Of a stretch of 64,000 nt of DNA, positions 26,554 to 35,234 are shown in pieces. Location of the stretch: the NCBI RefSeq assembly GCF_018131015.1, contig NZ_JAFCJJ010000035.1, positions 1-64,000 of the forward strand. Reading direction: 5' to 3'. The stretch's first letter is position 1, and each line of letters begins with the position of its first letter. The position numbers were made by a program, and so were the translations under genes. The stretch comes from Bradyrhizobium diazoefficiens. GTDB taxonomy: Bacteria; Pseudomonadota; Alphaproteobacteria; Rhizobiales; Xanthobacteraceae. The notes under the pieces were generated by a model. The model was not told the origin of the DNA and did not search any database. It saw only the letters and a list, made by a program, of their open reading frames with translations.

Positions 26554-27927
26554 TCACGCCCCGTTTAGGAATTGAAGCGGGTCAACCGGGCTCGATCCCT
26601 TACGGATCTCGAAGTGGAGCTGCGGCGACGCCACCTCCCCGGATTGACCCGACTTGGCAATGACCTGACCGCGCTTGATGGTATCGCCGCGCTTCACCAA
26701 CAGCTCACTCGCATGGGCATATGCGGTGACGTAGCCGTTGGAGTGCCGAACCAGGACCAGATTGCCGTAACCTTTGAGCTCGTTGCCGGAGTAGGCAACG
26801 ACGCCATCTTCCGCCGCCTTGACCGGCGTCCCCTCGGGCACCGCGAGGTTGATGCCGTCATTGGACTTGCCGTTGGTCTTGGCGCCGTAGCTCGTGACCA
26901 CCTTGCCGCGCACCGGCCAGCGGAAGGTCGGCAGCGCGCTGGTGACCTCTGCAGCCTTCGCCGGCGCCTCGGTGGGCTTCTCGTCGATATTGGTCGTGGC
27001 TTGGGCGAGCCGCGCGCTCTGCGGGGCGGCGGCCATCTTCATCGCGGGCGCGGGCGCGGCAGCAACCGGCTGCAGGGTTCCAGCGACGGGAGCAGCCGCG
27101 ACCGGAGCCGGTGCCGCGACCGCAGCGGTCTTGGCACCGGGGATGGTCAGCCTGGTGCCAAGCTTGAGCTTGGCCGACGGATCGAGGCCATTGGCGCGAG
27201 CAAGCTCTGCGGTCGAGATGTGGTTCTTGCGGGCGATGCTGGCGAGCGTATCGCCGTGGTTGACGAAGTGCGTGCTCGGCGGCGCGGCGACGGCCGCGAC
27301 CGGCTTGGCAGGTGCCAGCGCCGGAGCCGCCGCAACGGGGGCCTGCGCGGGCGCAGCTGCGGTCGCGCCCGGATGCGGAATGATGAGTTGCTGGCCGGGC
27401 GAGAGCGCGCGCGGGCCCTTGTAGCCGTTGGCGGCGAGGATCGCCTGCGGCGTGACGTGATAGCGCTTGGCCAGCACCTCGAGCGTGTCGCTGGTGCCGA
27501 CGATGATCTTGGTTCCGCCGGCCGGCTGGGCCGCGGCCACCGAACGCGGCGGCACGGTCGCCGTCGTCTCGAGATGCGGCTGGGCCGGGGGTGCATAGGA
27601 TCCCACGCCACGTCCGCCCCCGGACACCCCGCCCCCTGCGGCAACGGGAACGGATTGCGGCGCAGAAACGGCCGGCGGCGGCAAGGGCTGCGACTGATAA
27701 TAGCCGGGCTGCGTCTGTGGCCGCGCATATTGCGGCAGCTCGCGCTGCGGCGGCTGGGCCTGCTGGACCGAACCGGTCTGTTCAGACGAGAAGGGATTGG
27801 AGAAGTTCTGCTGGGACAGTCGCGACTGCATGTCGGCGCTGCACCCGGCAAAGCTGAAGGAGATCAGCGCCAGCACCGCGACCTGCGGTACGCGGCGCGA
27901 GTAAAGCAACTCGGCGACGACGGACAT
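26554..27927 (-). CDS. nlpD: NlpD-like LytM-factor lipoprotein with two LysM domains
   Basis: A 457-residue outer-membrane-type lipoprotein (lipobox SFAGC at about residue 29). Two LysM peptidoglycan-binding modules (about residues 135-180 and 215-260, each with GDTL/SDTLxxLA and a PxxxLxIP ending) are joined by Ala/Pro linkers. The C-terminal domain has the M23 fold, but the zinc ligands are degenerate: SNDGINL replaces the HxGxD motif and PQLHFEI replaces HxH. This is the state of E. coli NlpD, which activates amidases instead of cutting peptidoglycan. Its place downstream of surE and pcm matches the surE-pcm-nlpD order. It probably promotes daughter-cell separation. Confidence 0.88.
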   Translation of the reverse strand: MSVVAELLYSRRVPQVAVLALISFSFAGCSADMQSRLSQQNFSNPFSSEQTGSVQQAQPPQRELPQYARPQTQPGYYQSQPLPPPAVSAPQSVPVAAGGGVSGGGRGVGSYAPPAQPHLETTATVPPRSVAAAQPAGGTKIIVGTSDTLEVLAKRYHVTPQAILAANGYKGPRALSPGQQLIIPHPGATAAAPAQAPVAAAPALAPAKPVAAVAAPPSTHFVNHGDTLASIARKNHISTAELARANGLDPSAKLKLGTRLTIPGAKTAAVAAPAPVAAAPVAGTLQPVAAAPAPAMKMAAAPQSARLAQATTNIDEKPTEAPAKAAEVTSALPTFRWPVRGKVVTSYGAKTNGKSNDGINLAVPEGTPVKAAEDGVVAYSGNELKGYGNLVLVRHSNGYVTAYAHASELLVKRGDTIKRGQVIAKSGQSGEVASPQLHFEIRKGSSPVDPLQFLNGA

Positions 27928-28037
27928 GGTTACTCACTCGTACGCAACAGAACTGGTCTTTTAAGTAAACACGCACCGAGTAAATAACGGCTTAACCCTC
28001 CCGATTAAGATGTTGGCGGAACAGCCGATCCGGGAAT

Positions 28038-28688
28038 CTACAGCTCCCGCGCGACCCCGGGCAGCGCGGGCACGAAGCGGACCTCGACGAGGTCCTTGCG
28101 CTCGATCCCGGCCGCGGTCCGGGTGAGACGGATCAGGGTCTGCACGCCCTGATGCGGGCCGACCGGCGCGATCAGGATGCCCCCGACCTCGAGCCGCTCG
28201 ACCAGGTTGTCCGGAATCTGCTCCATCGCGGCGGTGACGATGATGCGGTCGAACGGGCCGATATTGGCGGGCAGGTTGAGACCGTCCCCAAGCATCACCT
28301 CGACATTGTGGCAGTCGAGCTTTTCAAGCCGGGCGCGCGCGGCATCCGCGAGCTTGCGGTAGCGCTCGACCGTCAGCACCTGGCCGGCGAGGCGCGACAG
28401 CACGGCGGCCTGATAGCCGGAGCCGGCGCCGATCTCGAGCACGCGGTGCTGCTTCTGGAGCTGGAGCTGCTCGGTCATGTAGGCGACGACGAATGGCTGG
28501 CTGATGGTCTGCCCGCAGGCGATCGGCAGCGCGCTGTCGCGATAGGCCGCCTCGCGATCGGACGCCTCGACGAACAGCTCGCGCGGCACCTCCTCCATGG
28601 CGCGCAGCACCGCCTGGTCGCTGATGCCCCGGCGCCTCAGCGTGAGCTGAAACATCATCTTTTCCGGCGGGTGCTGATTGGAGGCCAT
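28038..28688 (-). CDS. pcm: Protein-L-isoaspartate O-methyltransferase
   Basis: A 216-residue SAM-dependent methyltransferase that repairs isoaspartyl residues in aged proteins. The SAM-binding motif is VLEIGAGSGYQAAVLS and the substrate-side segment LPIACGQTISQPFVVAYMT is diagnostic. DRIIVTAAMEQIP follows the nucleotide-binding strand. It lies between surE and the nlpD-like gene, although a plus-strand response regulator gene intervenes on the surE side. Length is standard. Confidence 0.95.
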   Translation of the reverse strand: MASNQHPPEKMMFQLTLRRRGISDQAVLRAMEEVPRELFVEASDREAAYRDSALPIACGQTISQPFVVAYMTEQLQLQKQHRVLEIGAGSGYQAAVLSRLAGQVLTVERYRKLADAARARLEKLDCHNVEVMLGDGLNLPANIGPFDRIIVTAAMEQIPDNLVERLEVGGILIAPVGPHQGVQTLIRLTRTAAGIERKDLVEVRFVPALPGVAREL

Positions 28689-28922
28689 TGCTGCGGTGTC
28701 AGTCTCGTCTGGCGCGGATGAGTCGATTCAAGCCGCGGTGCAAAATCCTGTTCCTGCTCAGGAACCCATGATAGCCTTCGGCTGCACTATATGATCACAA
28801 ATTGGCTTGCAACGGGCCGCCCGCGAAGGGCATTTTCTGGCATCCGTTGGCCGAAACGCGCATTGCTTCGTTTCGACTTATCTGCGAACGTTTTACGAAA
28901 TGAGCAAGGGGACTCAACGCCA

Positions 28923-29294
28923 ATGAGCGCGACAGGGCTTTCGGGCCGCTCTGTATTCCTCGTCGAGGACGAGGTCATGATCAGAATGATGGTCGCGGAC
29001 ATGCTCGAAGAACTCGGCTACAAGGTCGCCGCCGAAGCCGGCGACATCACCGAGGCGATGCGGCTCGCCCAGGCGACCGAGTTTGATATCGCCATCCTCG
29101 ACGTCAACGTCAACGGCAAGGTCATCTCGCCGGTCGCCGACGTCATCAAGGCGAAGGGCTGCCCCTTCATCTTTGCAACCGGCTACGGCTCCTCCGGCCT
29201 GCCCGAGCAATATCGCGACCGACCGGCGCTGCAGAAGCCGTTCCAGCTCGACGCGCTCGGCAAGACCATCGAAGCCGCACTGCGCGGCAGTTAG
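28923..29294 (+). CDS. Single-domain response regulator, FAT GUY type
   Basis: A 123-residue receiver domain with no output domain. VFLVEDEVMIR carries the acidic pocket, FDIAILDVNVNGK the phosphoacceptor Asp, and CPFIFATGYGSSG is the FAT GUY signature described for alphaproteobacterial stand-alone regulators. LQKPFQLDAL holds the conserved lysine. A GGGGA site lies upstream of 28923. Family members act in phosphorelays including the general stress (PhyR) pathway. No cognate kinase is adjacent, so the partner is unknown. It is convergent with surE, the two stops being 4 bases apart. Confidence 0.88.
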   Translation: MSATGLSGRSVFLVEDEVMIRMMVADMLEELGYKVAAEAGDITEAMRLAQATEFDIAILDVNVNGKVISPVADVIKAKGCPFIFATGYGSSGLPEQYRDRPALQKPFQLDALGKTIEAALRGS

Positions 29295-29298
29295 CAGC

Positions 29299-30066
29299 TC
29301 ATTTCAGAGTCGCGCTCAGTTCTTCGGAAAACGCTTCGTTGGTCCGGTCGAGCCTGAGCGGCGTCACCGAAACATAGCGCTCGCGCAAGGCCGCCAGATC
29401 GGTGCCGTCGGCGGGCGTGTCCATCATCGCTGCGCGCTCGAAGCCGATCCAGAAATAGGGATTGCCGCGGCCGTCCCTGCGCTCGTCGATCTTGAGAAAG
29501 CCGAGATTGCGCTTGCCCTGCCGCGTCACGCGGATGCCGAGAACCTCCTCCGGCGCGCAGGACGGGAAATTGACGTTGATGACGGTGTCCTTGGGAATGC
29601 CCGCGGCGATCACCTTGCGCAGGATGTCCGGACCGAACTGGCGCGCGGTGTCCCATTGCGGCCGCTCGCGCGTCTCGACGCTGAACTCCTGCGACAGCGC
29701 GAACGAGGGTAATCCCAGGATGGTGCCTTCGAGCGCGCCGGCGATGGTGCCGGAATAGACCACGTCCTCGGCGACGTTGCGGCCCTTGTTGACGCCCGAG
29801 AGCACGACGTCGGGCAGCTTGGCGCCGAGGATATGGCGCGCGCCCATGATGACGCAGTCGGTCGGCGTACCGCGCACGGCGAAGTGCCGCGGGCCGACCT
29901 CGCGCAGGCGGAGCGGATCGTTCAGCGACAGCGAATGCGACACGCCGGACTGGTCGAGCTCGGGGGCCACCACCCAGACATCGTCGGACAAGGCGCGCGC
30001 AATCTCCTCCACGACCTTGAGGCCGGGAGCGTGGATGCCGTCGTCGTTGGTGCAGAGAATACGCAT
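29299..30066 (-). CDS. surE: 5'-nucleotidase SurE
   Basis: A 255-residue metal-dependent nucleoside-monophosphate phosphatase (also active on short polyphosphate in homologues). The N-terminus RILCTNDDGIHAPGL contains the metal-binding ND/DD pair. VVAPELDQSG and VLSGVNKGRN complete the active site, and PTDCV is conserved. Length is normal. It belongs to the serS-surE-pcm-nlpD survival cluster. Confidence 0.97.
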   Translation of the reverse strand: MRILCTNDDGIHAPGLKVVEEIARALSDDVWVVAPELDQSGVSHSLSLNDPLRLREVGPRHFAVRGTPTDCVIMGARHILGAKLPDVVLSGVNKGRNVAEDVVYSGTIAGALEGTILGLPSFALSQEFSVETRERPQWDTARQFGPDILRKVIAAGIPKDTVINVNFPSCAPEEVLGIRVTRQGKRNLGFLKIDERRDGRGNPYFWIGFERAAMMDTPADGTDLAALRERYVSVTPLRLDRTNEAFSEELSATLK

Positions 30067-30157
30067 CGTTCAGCTCGATTCCGTGGGCGTCTCAAGCCGG
30101 TCTTATCCGGCTATCGCCGAACAGGCAAACCGGCCGCGCAATCAATGGGATATCCCG

Positions 30158-30514
30158 TCAGCGACGGACCCTCCATTGCGGCAGGAACCGCGCGAGCTTG
30201 CCTTCCGCCCGCAGCACGAAGGCCAATGGAACCGGTGCCGGGGTCGGAAGCGGCCTCGCGGCGGGGGCCGGCGGAGCGTCGGCCAGTTGCGCCGGTTCAC
30301 GCGGAAAGCGCGCGCGCGCCGTCGCCAGGGCCTTGTCGAAATCCTCGAGATTGACGCCGGGCTTGGCCCGCCGGCTTTGCACGTGGGCATCGTCCCAGAG
30401 CCGGGCGATCTCGATGTCCAGCACGCCGCGCAGGCGCTGATCGACGGCCTGGATGCCGGAGCCGGTCACCGCCCATTGTCTTCCGATCCAGAAGATATCG
30501 CGGTGCAAGGCCAT
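30158..30514 (-). CDS. Conserved hypothetical protein between surE and serS
   Basis: A 118-residue protein with no recognised domain. The first 60 residues are mixed (HRDIFWIGRQWAVTGSGIQ, then an amphipathic helix around IARLWDDAHVQ), followed by a Pro/Ala-rich stretch and a basic C-terminus. It could be a small cytoplasmic protein. It sits in the operon between serS and surE in the same direction. A 9-bp inverted repeat (30536-30544/30555-30563) lies just upstream of its start. Confidence 0.6.
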   Translation of the reverse strand: MALHRDIFWIGRQWAVTGSGIQAVDQRLRGVLDIEIARLWDDAHVQSRRAKPGVNLEDFDKALATARARFPREPAQLADAPPAPAARPLPTPAPVPLAFVLRAEGKLARFLPQWRVRR

Positions 30515-30610
30515 GGGCGGAGGTTTCGCGTTTGCGGGCGGCCGTCAGGATAACCGGCCGCCCGATCTTCGCAACCAAACGTTTCTGCCGCAACAATGGG
30601 CAATCGCGCC

Positions 30611-31942
30611 CTACTCGCGCCCGATGACCTTCAGCCCGCCCATATAGGGCTGCAGCACGTCCGGGACCGCAATGGACCCGTCCTCCTGCTGATAGGTCTC
30701 CATCACCGCGATCAGAGCGCGACCGAGCGCGGTGCCGGAGCCGTTCAGCGTGTGCACGAAGCGCGGCTTGCCGTCGGGACCGCGCGAACGCGCGTCCATT
30801 CGGCGGGCCTGGAAATCGCCGCAGACCGAACAGCTCGAGATCTCGCGGAACGCGCCGCCGTAGCCCTGGCCCGGCATCCAGACCTCGATGTCATAGGTTT
30901 TTTGCGACGAGAAGCCCATGTCCCCGGTGCATAGCGTCATCACGCGGTAATGAAGGTCGAGCCGCCGCAGCACCTCCTCGGCACAGGCGAGCATGCGCTC
31001 GTGCTCGTCCTTGCTGGTCTCAGGCGTCGTGATCGACACGAGTTCGACCTTGGTGAACTGGTGCTGGCGGATCATGCCGCGGGTATCGCGGCCGGCGGCG
31101 CCGGCTTCGGCGCGGAAGCACGGGGTCAGCGCGGTGAGCCGCATCGGCAGCTGCTTTTCGTCGACGATGGATTCGCGGACGAGATTGGTGAGCGAGACCT
31201 CCGCGGTCGGAATGATGCCGAGACGCTCGGCCTGCAATCGCTCATGGTCGGGCGCGGCGAGCAGTTCACCCTTGATCGCCCAGAACTGGTCGTCCTCGAA
31301 TTTCGGCAATTGCCCGGTGCCGAACATGATTTCGTTGCGCACCAGCAAGGGCGGATTGATCTCGGTATAGCCGTGCTCATCGATGTGCAGATTCAGCATG
31401 AACTGGCCAAGCGCGCGTTCGAGCCGCGCCAGCCACCTCTTCAGCACGACGAAGCGCGCGCCGGAGAGCTTCGCCGCCGTCTCGAAATCCATGTCACCGA
31501 GCGCGCCGCCGAGATCGTCATGAGGTTTCGGCGCGAACGCGTAGTTGCGCCTGTTGCCGAACACGTGGCGCTGCACGTTGCCGTGCTCGTCGACGCCTTC
31601 GGGCACCTCGCCGAGCGGAATGTTCGGGATCGCGGCGAGCTCCTTCGCAAGCTCCTCGTCGGCAGCCTTCGCGGTCGCTTCGAGCTCCGGCATTGTTGTC
31701 TTGAGTTCGGCAACCTCGGCCATCAGCTTGGCCGCGCGCGCCTCGTCCTTGGCCTTCTTGGCGTCGCCGATCTCCTTCGAGGCCGCATTGCGCCGCGCCT
31801 GCGCCTGCTCCGAGGCCAGGATCGCCGCCCGCCGCCTCTCGTCGATCGCGAGCAGCGACGCCGACAACGGCTTCAGGCCCCGCCGGGCGAGGCCGGAATC
31901 GAAGGCTTGCGGATTGTCGCGGATCGATTTGATGTCGTGCAT
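30611..31942 (-). CDS. serS: Seryl-tRNA synthetase
   Basis: A 443-residue class II aminoacyl-tRNA synthetase charging tRNA-Ser (and tRNA-Sec where present). The N-terminal coiled-coil arm covers about residues 30-105. Motif 2 is PCFRAEAGAAGRDTRGMIRQ. Motif 3 is GSGTALGRALIAVMETYQ near the C-terminus. Length and motif spacing are standard. Confidence 0.98.
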   Translation of the reverse strand: MHDIKSIRDNPQAFDSGLARRGLKPLSASLLAIDERRRAAILASEQAQARRNAASKEIGDAKKAKDEARAAKLMAEVAELKTTMPELEATAKAADEELAKELAAIPNIPLGEVPEGVDEHGNVQRHVFGNRRNYAFAPKPHDDLGGALGDMDFETAAKLSGARFVVLKRWLARLERALGQFMLNLHIDEHGYTEINPPLLVRNEIMFGTGQLPKFEDDQFWAIKGELLAAPDHERLQAERLGIIPTAEVSLTNLVRESIVDEKQLPMRLTALTPCFRAEAGAAGRDTRGMIRQHQFTKVELVSITTPETSKDEHERMLACAEEVLRRLDLHYRVMTLCTGDMGFSSQKTYDIEVWMPGQGYGGAFREISSCSVCGDFQARRMDARSRGPDGKPRFVHTLNGSGTALGRALIAVMETYQQEDGSIAVPDVLQPYMGGLKVIGRE

Positions 31943-32126
31943 GGCGGTGGTCCTGAAGCGGGCGCCCGAACGGCCGTTCGCGGCGGGCCTCCACTAGCAC
32001 AGGGATCATGGGGCGACCACCCCACCGAAGCTTGCCGGAAATCGAACCTTCCGGGCCCTTCGCACCACTTACTGAAGCATCGGCCTCGGGTCCTCGCCCC
32101 TGGTCGCAAGCACCGGGGGTAACCGC

Positions 32127-32639
32127 GTGGGCGAGGACGCGATCGAGGTCATTTTCCACTACCTGCCCGGCGAGTATGCACGGGCCGTTCGCGTGCACAT
32201 CCTTGCATCGGCCTCGACGCACGCGAACGCCATCATCGCCCTCCTCACCCTCGCGGCCGGAATTGCAATCGTGCAGGCGGATGATCCGCACTACTTCTGG
32301 CTGGGCGTCATATTCATCGGCCTGTCACTTGCCATTCCACTGTATTACGTCTGGGGTCTCCTCTCCTGGCGTGATGCGGCCAGAGGCGGGAGGCTCCTGC
32401 AGGAGTACCGGCTGACCTTCTCGGACAGCGGTATCCACTACGTCACCGACAGCATCGATTCCCGCATCAACTGGAAGCTCTACCGGTATGCGCGGCGCGT
32501 CCGGGGCTACTACCTGCTCTATTACGAGCAGCGGCAGTTCACGGTCGTACCATCCCGCGTCTTCAAGGATGCCGATCAGCTGACGCAGTTCGAAGACCTG
32601 CTGCGCAGGCACATTCGGCGCGTCGATCTGCCGCCGTGA
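32127..32639 (+). CDS. YcxB-like membrane protein
   Basis: A 170-residue protein with two central membrane helices (about residues 37-50 and 58-78), followed by a soluble C-terminal domain in which LTFSDSGIHYVTDSIDSRINW and YYEQRQFTVVPSRVF match the YcxB-like family. The family has no known activity. The start is GTG at 32127 with a GGGGGT site upstream. It is inserted in the plus direction between serS and tatC, both on the minus strand, so it has its own promoter. Confidence 0.8.
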   Translation: MGEDAIEVIFHYLPGEYARAVRVHILASASTHANAIIALLTLAAGIAIVQADDPHYFWLGVIFIGLSLAIPLYYVWGLLSWRDAARGGRLLQEYRLTFSDSGIHYVTDSIDSRINWKLYRYARRVRGYYLLYYEQRQFTVVPSRVFKDADQLTQFEDLLRRHIRRVDLPP

Positions 32640-32647
32640 GCTTCGTC

Positions 32648-33457
32648 CTACTCGGCCGGATTGGCGCTCGACGAGGTGCCGCCACTGGACGCCTGCGAGG
32701 CCGCCGCCTTCTTCTCCACCATCGCCACCGCGATGATCGAGCCCTCATAGAGCGCCAGCAGGGGAATCGCCAGCGAGCACTGGCTGAGCACGTCAGGCGG
32801 CGTCAGCACCGCCGCGATGACGAAGGCGATGACGATGAAATAACGGCGCTTCTCGCGCAGCATCTTCGAGCTGACGATGCCGATGCGACCGAGCAGCGTC
32901 AAAATCACCGGAAGCTGGAAGGCAATTCCGAAGGCGAAGATCAGCGACATCATCAGCGACAGATATTCGCCGACCTTGGGCAGCAGCTGAATCTGCGCGG
33001 TCTCCGCGCCGGCTGCCTGCTGCATGCCGAGCGAAAAACGAGTCAGCATCGGGAAAACGACGAAGTAGACCAGCATCGCGCCGAGCAGGAAGAAAACCGG
33101 TGTCGCGACCAAATACGGCAGGAAAGCATTGCGCTCATGTTTGTAGAGCCCGGGCGCCACGAACATGTAGATCTGCCCGGCGACGATCGGGAACGAGAGG
33201 AAGGCGGCCCCAAACATTGCAAGCTTGAGCTGGGTGAGAAAATACTCGAGCAGCGCGGTATAGATGAACTTCGAGTTTTCCGGTCCCGCCACCCAGAAGA
33301 ACGGCCACGTCAGGACATTGAATATCTGCTTGGCGAAGAAGAAGCAGAAGATGAAGGCGAGGCCGAAGCCGAGCAGCGCCTTGATCAGCCGCGAGCGCAG
33401 CTCGATCAGGTGGTCCATCAGCGGGGCTTTGCTGGCCTCGATATCGGCGTCGGTCAT
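32648..33457 (-). CDS. tatC: Twin-arginine translocase subunit TatC
   Basis: A 269-residue six-helix membrane protein that recognises twin-arginine signal peptides. The N-terminal APLMDHLIELRSRL is the signal-binding face. FVAPGLYKHERNAF, with the conserved Glu, lies in the first periplasmic region, and the later helices have PDVLSQCSLAIPLLALYEGSI. It overlaps tatB by four bases (ATGA). The C-terminal tail is Ala/Ser-rich. Confidence 0.97.
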   Translation of the reverse strand: MTDADIEASKAPLMDHLIELRSRLIKALLGFGLAFIFCFFFAKQIFNVLTWPFFWVAGPENSKFIYTALLEYFLTQLKLAMFGAAFLSFPIVAGQIYMFVAPGLYKHERNAFLPYLVATPVFFLLGAMLVYFVVFPMLTRFSLGMQQAAGAETAQIQLLPKVGEYLSLMMSLIFAFGIAFQLPVILTLLGRIGIVSSKMLREKRRYFIVIAFVIAAVLTPPDVLSQCSLAIPLLALYEGSIIAVAMVEKKAAASQASSGGTSSSANPAE

Positions 33458-33972
33458 GACGCTTTGGCGTCCTTGGTCGCCTCGGATGGCGCGGTGTCCT
33501 GGCTCACCGAGGATTGCGTAACCTGTGTCTGCTCGACCTCACGGGTGATGGCGAGCGGCTCGTTCACGGCCGCATGGGCCTCGGCTTCCACGAAGGTCGT
33601 CGGTGTCGGCGCTTCCGGCGTGGTTGGAGTTGCGGGTGGCTCGATCGCGGCGGTCGTGGACGTCTCGGCCGGCTTGTCCAGCGCATCGACGCGGAGCGCG
33701 TCGCTGACGTCTTTCTGGAGCGAGGTCAGCGGGTTGTTGCTGGCGAAACCGGTCGCGGCTTCCTTGACCTCGTCAAAGCTCTTCTTGAGGTCGGCCATCT
33801 CGGCCTCGCGCATGGCTTCCTGGAACTGGCCCTGGAATTCGGCGGCCATCTTGCGCGCCTTGCCCATCCACTGTCCGACCATGCGCAGCACGCCCGGCAG
33901 CTCTTTCGGGCCGATGGCGATCAGGGCCACGACCCCGATGAGGACCAGTTCACTCCACCCGATGTCGAACAT
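33454..33972 (-). CDS. tatB: Sec-independent translocase protein TatB
   Basis: A 172-residue protein with the N-terminal helix FDIGWSELVLIGVVALIAIGPKELP (split here as the membrane anchor and the conserved GPKELP hinge), then an amphipathic helix of about 60 residues and a disordered Thr/Pro/Glu-rich tail. TatB and TatC form the receptor complex. It overlaps tatC translationally and lies 90 bases after tatA. Confidence 0.95.
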   Translation of the reverse strand: MFDIGWSELVLIGVVALIAIGPKELPGVLRMVGQWMGKARKMAAEFQGQFQEAMREAEMADLKKSFDEVKEAATGFASNNPLTSLQKDVSDALRVDALDKPAETSTTAAIEPPATPTTPEAPTPTTFVEAEAHAAVNEPLAITREVEQTQVTQSSVSQDTAPSEATKDAKAS

Positions 33973-34062
33973 GACGTCTTCCGTTCACGTGAAGCCGCGA
34001 ACGGCCCAATCCCCAAATGCGCAGGATCGGGGCCGCTGCCCGCCTCTCGCGTGCTCTCTGGC

Positions 34063-34296
34063 TCAGACGGCCTTGCTGCCGACGTCGGACCGCGCCGCGG
34101 TCGGCGCGCCATTGTGCTCGATGGACTTGGCGGGCTCGGTTTTGTCGGCCGGCTTGTCGTCTTCCTGCATGCCCTTCTTGAAGGCCTTGATGCCCTGCGC
34201 CACGTCGCCCATCAGATCCGAAATCTTGCCGCGGCCGAACAGCAGCAGGACCACCGCGATCACCAGGATCCAGTGCCAAATGCTAAGCGAACCCAT
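34063..34296 (-). CDS. tatA: Twin-arginine translocase subunit TatA
   Basis: A 77-residue protein with one membrane helix (IWHWILVIAVVLLLFGRGKI) followed by the FGRGKI hinge and the amphipathic helix DLMGDVAQGIKAFKKGM, the TatA signature. It forms the variable-size protein-conducting complex. The start MGSLSIWHW at 34296 fits the family; an ATG five codons earlier is less likely. It is the first gene of tatABC. Confidence 0.95.
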   Translation of the reverse strand: MGSLSIWHWILVIAVVLLLFGRGKISDLMGDVAQGIKAFKKGMQEDDKPADKTEPAKSIEHNGAPTAARSDVGSKAV

Positions 34297-34463
34297 CCTG
34301 CAACCCTCCAAACGCGCATGGCCGGGGACCCGGCCGATCTTGACCGAAACCTAGGCTCGGCGGGTGTCAAAAACAAGGACCAAGGCAGCGCCAATTCGCT
34401 GTTGGCGCTACGTAATCTTGCTAGTGTTAACCGGTCGCAGGGGGCCCGTAGAAGGTCGGAGGA

Positions 34464-35213
34464 TCACTCCTCGCTCCCGCCCTCGCCGCCCTCATTGCCG
34501 CCTTCCGGCGCTTCGGGCTCGACCGCAGGCGCCAGCGCCAGGTCGAGATCCTCACCCGGTTCCAGTGGATCCTCGTCCTCGCGCAGCGCCGGGTCATCCG
34601 ACGGCGTCGGCACGCTGAATCCGGTCGGCAGACGCGAATCCAGCAGGCCCGTGCCCTTCAGTTCCTCCAGGCCCGGCAGGTCGCCGAGCTGTTCCAGGGT
34701 GAACTGCGACAGGAAGTCCTCGGTCGTCCCGAAGGTGAGCGGCCGGCCGGGCGTCTTGCGGCGGCCGCGCGGCTTGATCCAGCCGGTCTCCAGCAGCACG
34801 TCCAGCGTCCCCTTCGACGTCACGACGCCGCGGATCTCCTCGATCTCGGCGCGCGTCACGGGCTGGTGATAGGCGATGATCGCGAGCACCTCGATCGCGG
34901 CGCGCGACAGGCGACGCGTCTCGGTGCTCTCCCGCGTCATCAACCAGGCGAGATCGCCGGCGGTGCGGAAGGTCCATTTGTTGGCGACGCGCACGAGGTT
35001 CACGCCGCGCGAGGCATAGTCGGCTTGCAGCTGCTCGAGCGCGGCCTTCACGTCCACGCCCTCGGGCATCCGCTTGGCCAGGGTTGCGGTATCCAGTGGT
35101 TCACTCGAGGCGAACAGCAGCGCTTCCAGCAGCCGCAATTCCTCGGGACGTGCCTGGGATTCGTTCTCCATCGGCTCGGCCTCGTCTACCCGCGCTTCAG
35201 CCAGGCTTGCCAT
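34464..35213 (-). CDS. scpB: Segregation and condensation protein ScpB
   Basis: A protein of about 249 residues with the tandem winged-helix domains of ScpB (LLEALLFASSEPLDTATLAKR, then IAYHQPVTRAEIEEIRGV and the LVLET-type segment LDVLLETGWIKPRGRR). It is a kleisin-associated subunit of SMC-ScpAB condensin. The acidic C-terminal extension (Glu/Gly/Pro-rich, about 50 residues) is longer than in Bacillus. An AAGGAG site upstream supports the start at 35213; a GTG at 35234 would be three bases from the scpA stop. Confidence 0.92.
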   Translation of the reverse strand: MASLAEARVDEAEPMENESQARPEELRLLEALLFASSEPLDTATLAKRMPEGVDVKAALEQLQADYASRGVNLVRVANKWTFRTAGDLAWLMTRESTETRRLSRAAIEVLAIIAYHQPVTRAEIEEIRGVVTSKGTLDVLLETGWIKPRGRRKTPGRPLTFGTTEDFLSQFTLEQLGDLPGLEELKGTGLLDSRLPTGFSVPTPSDDPALREDEDPLEPGEDLDLALAPAVEPEAPEGGNEGGEGGSEE

Positions 35214-35234
35214 GGCAGATTCTCCTTCTTGCAC

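Noticed and set aside
30536..30563. GC-rich hairpin between serS and the hypothetical gene as a terminator
   Set aside because: The 9-bp stem has no T tract on either side, and both genes are likely in one operon. At most a processing or stability element.
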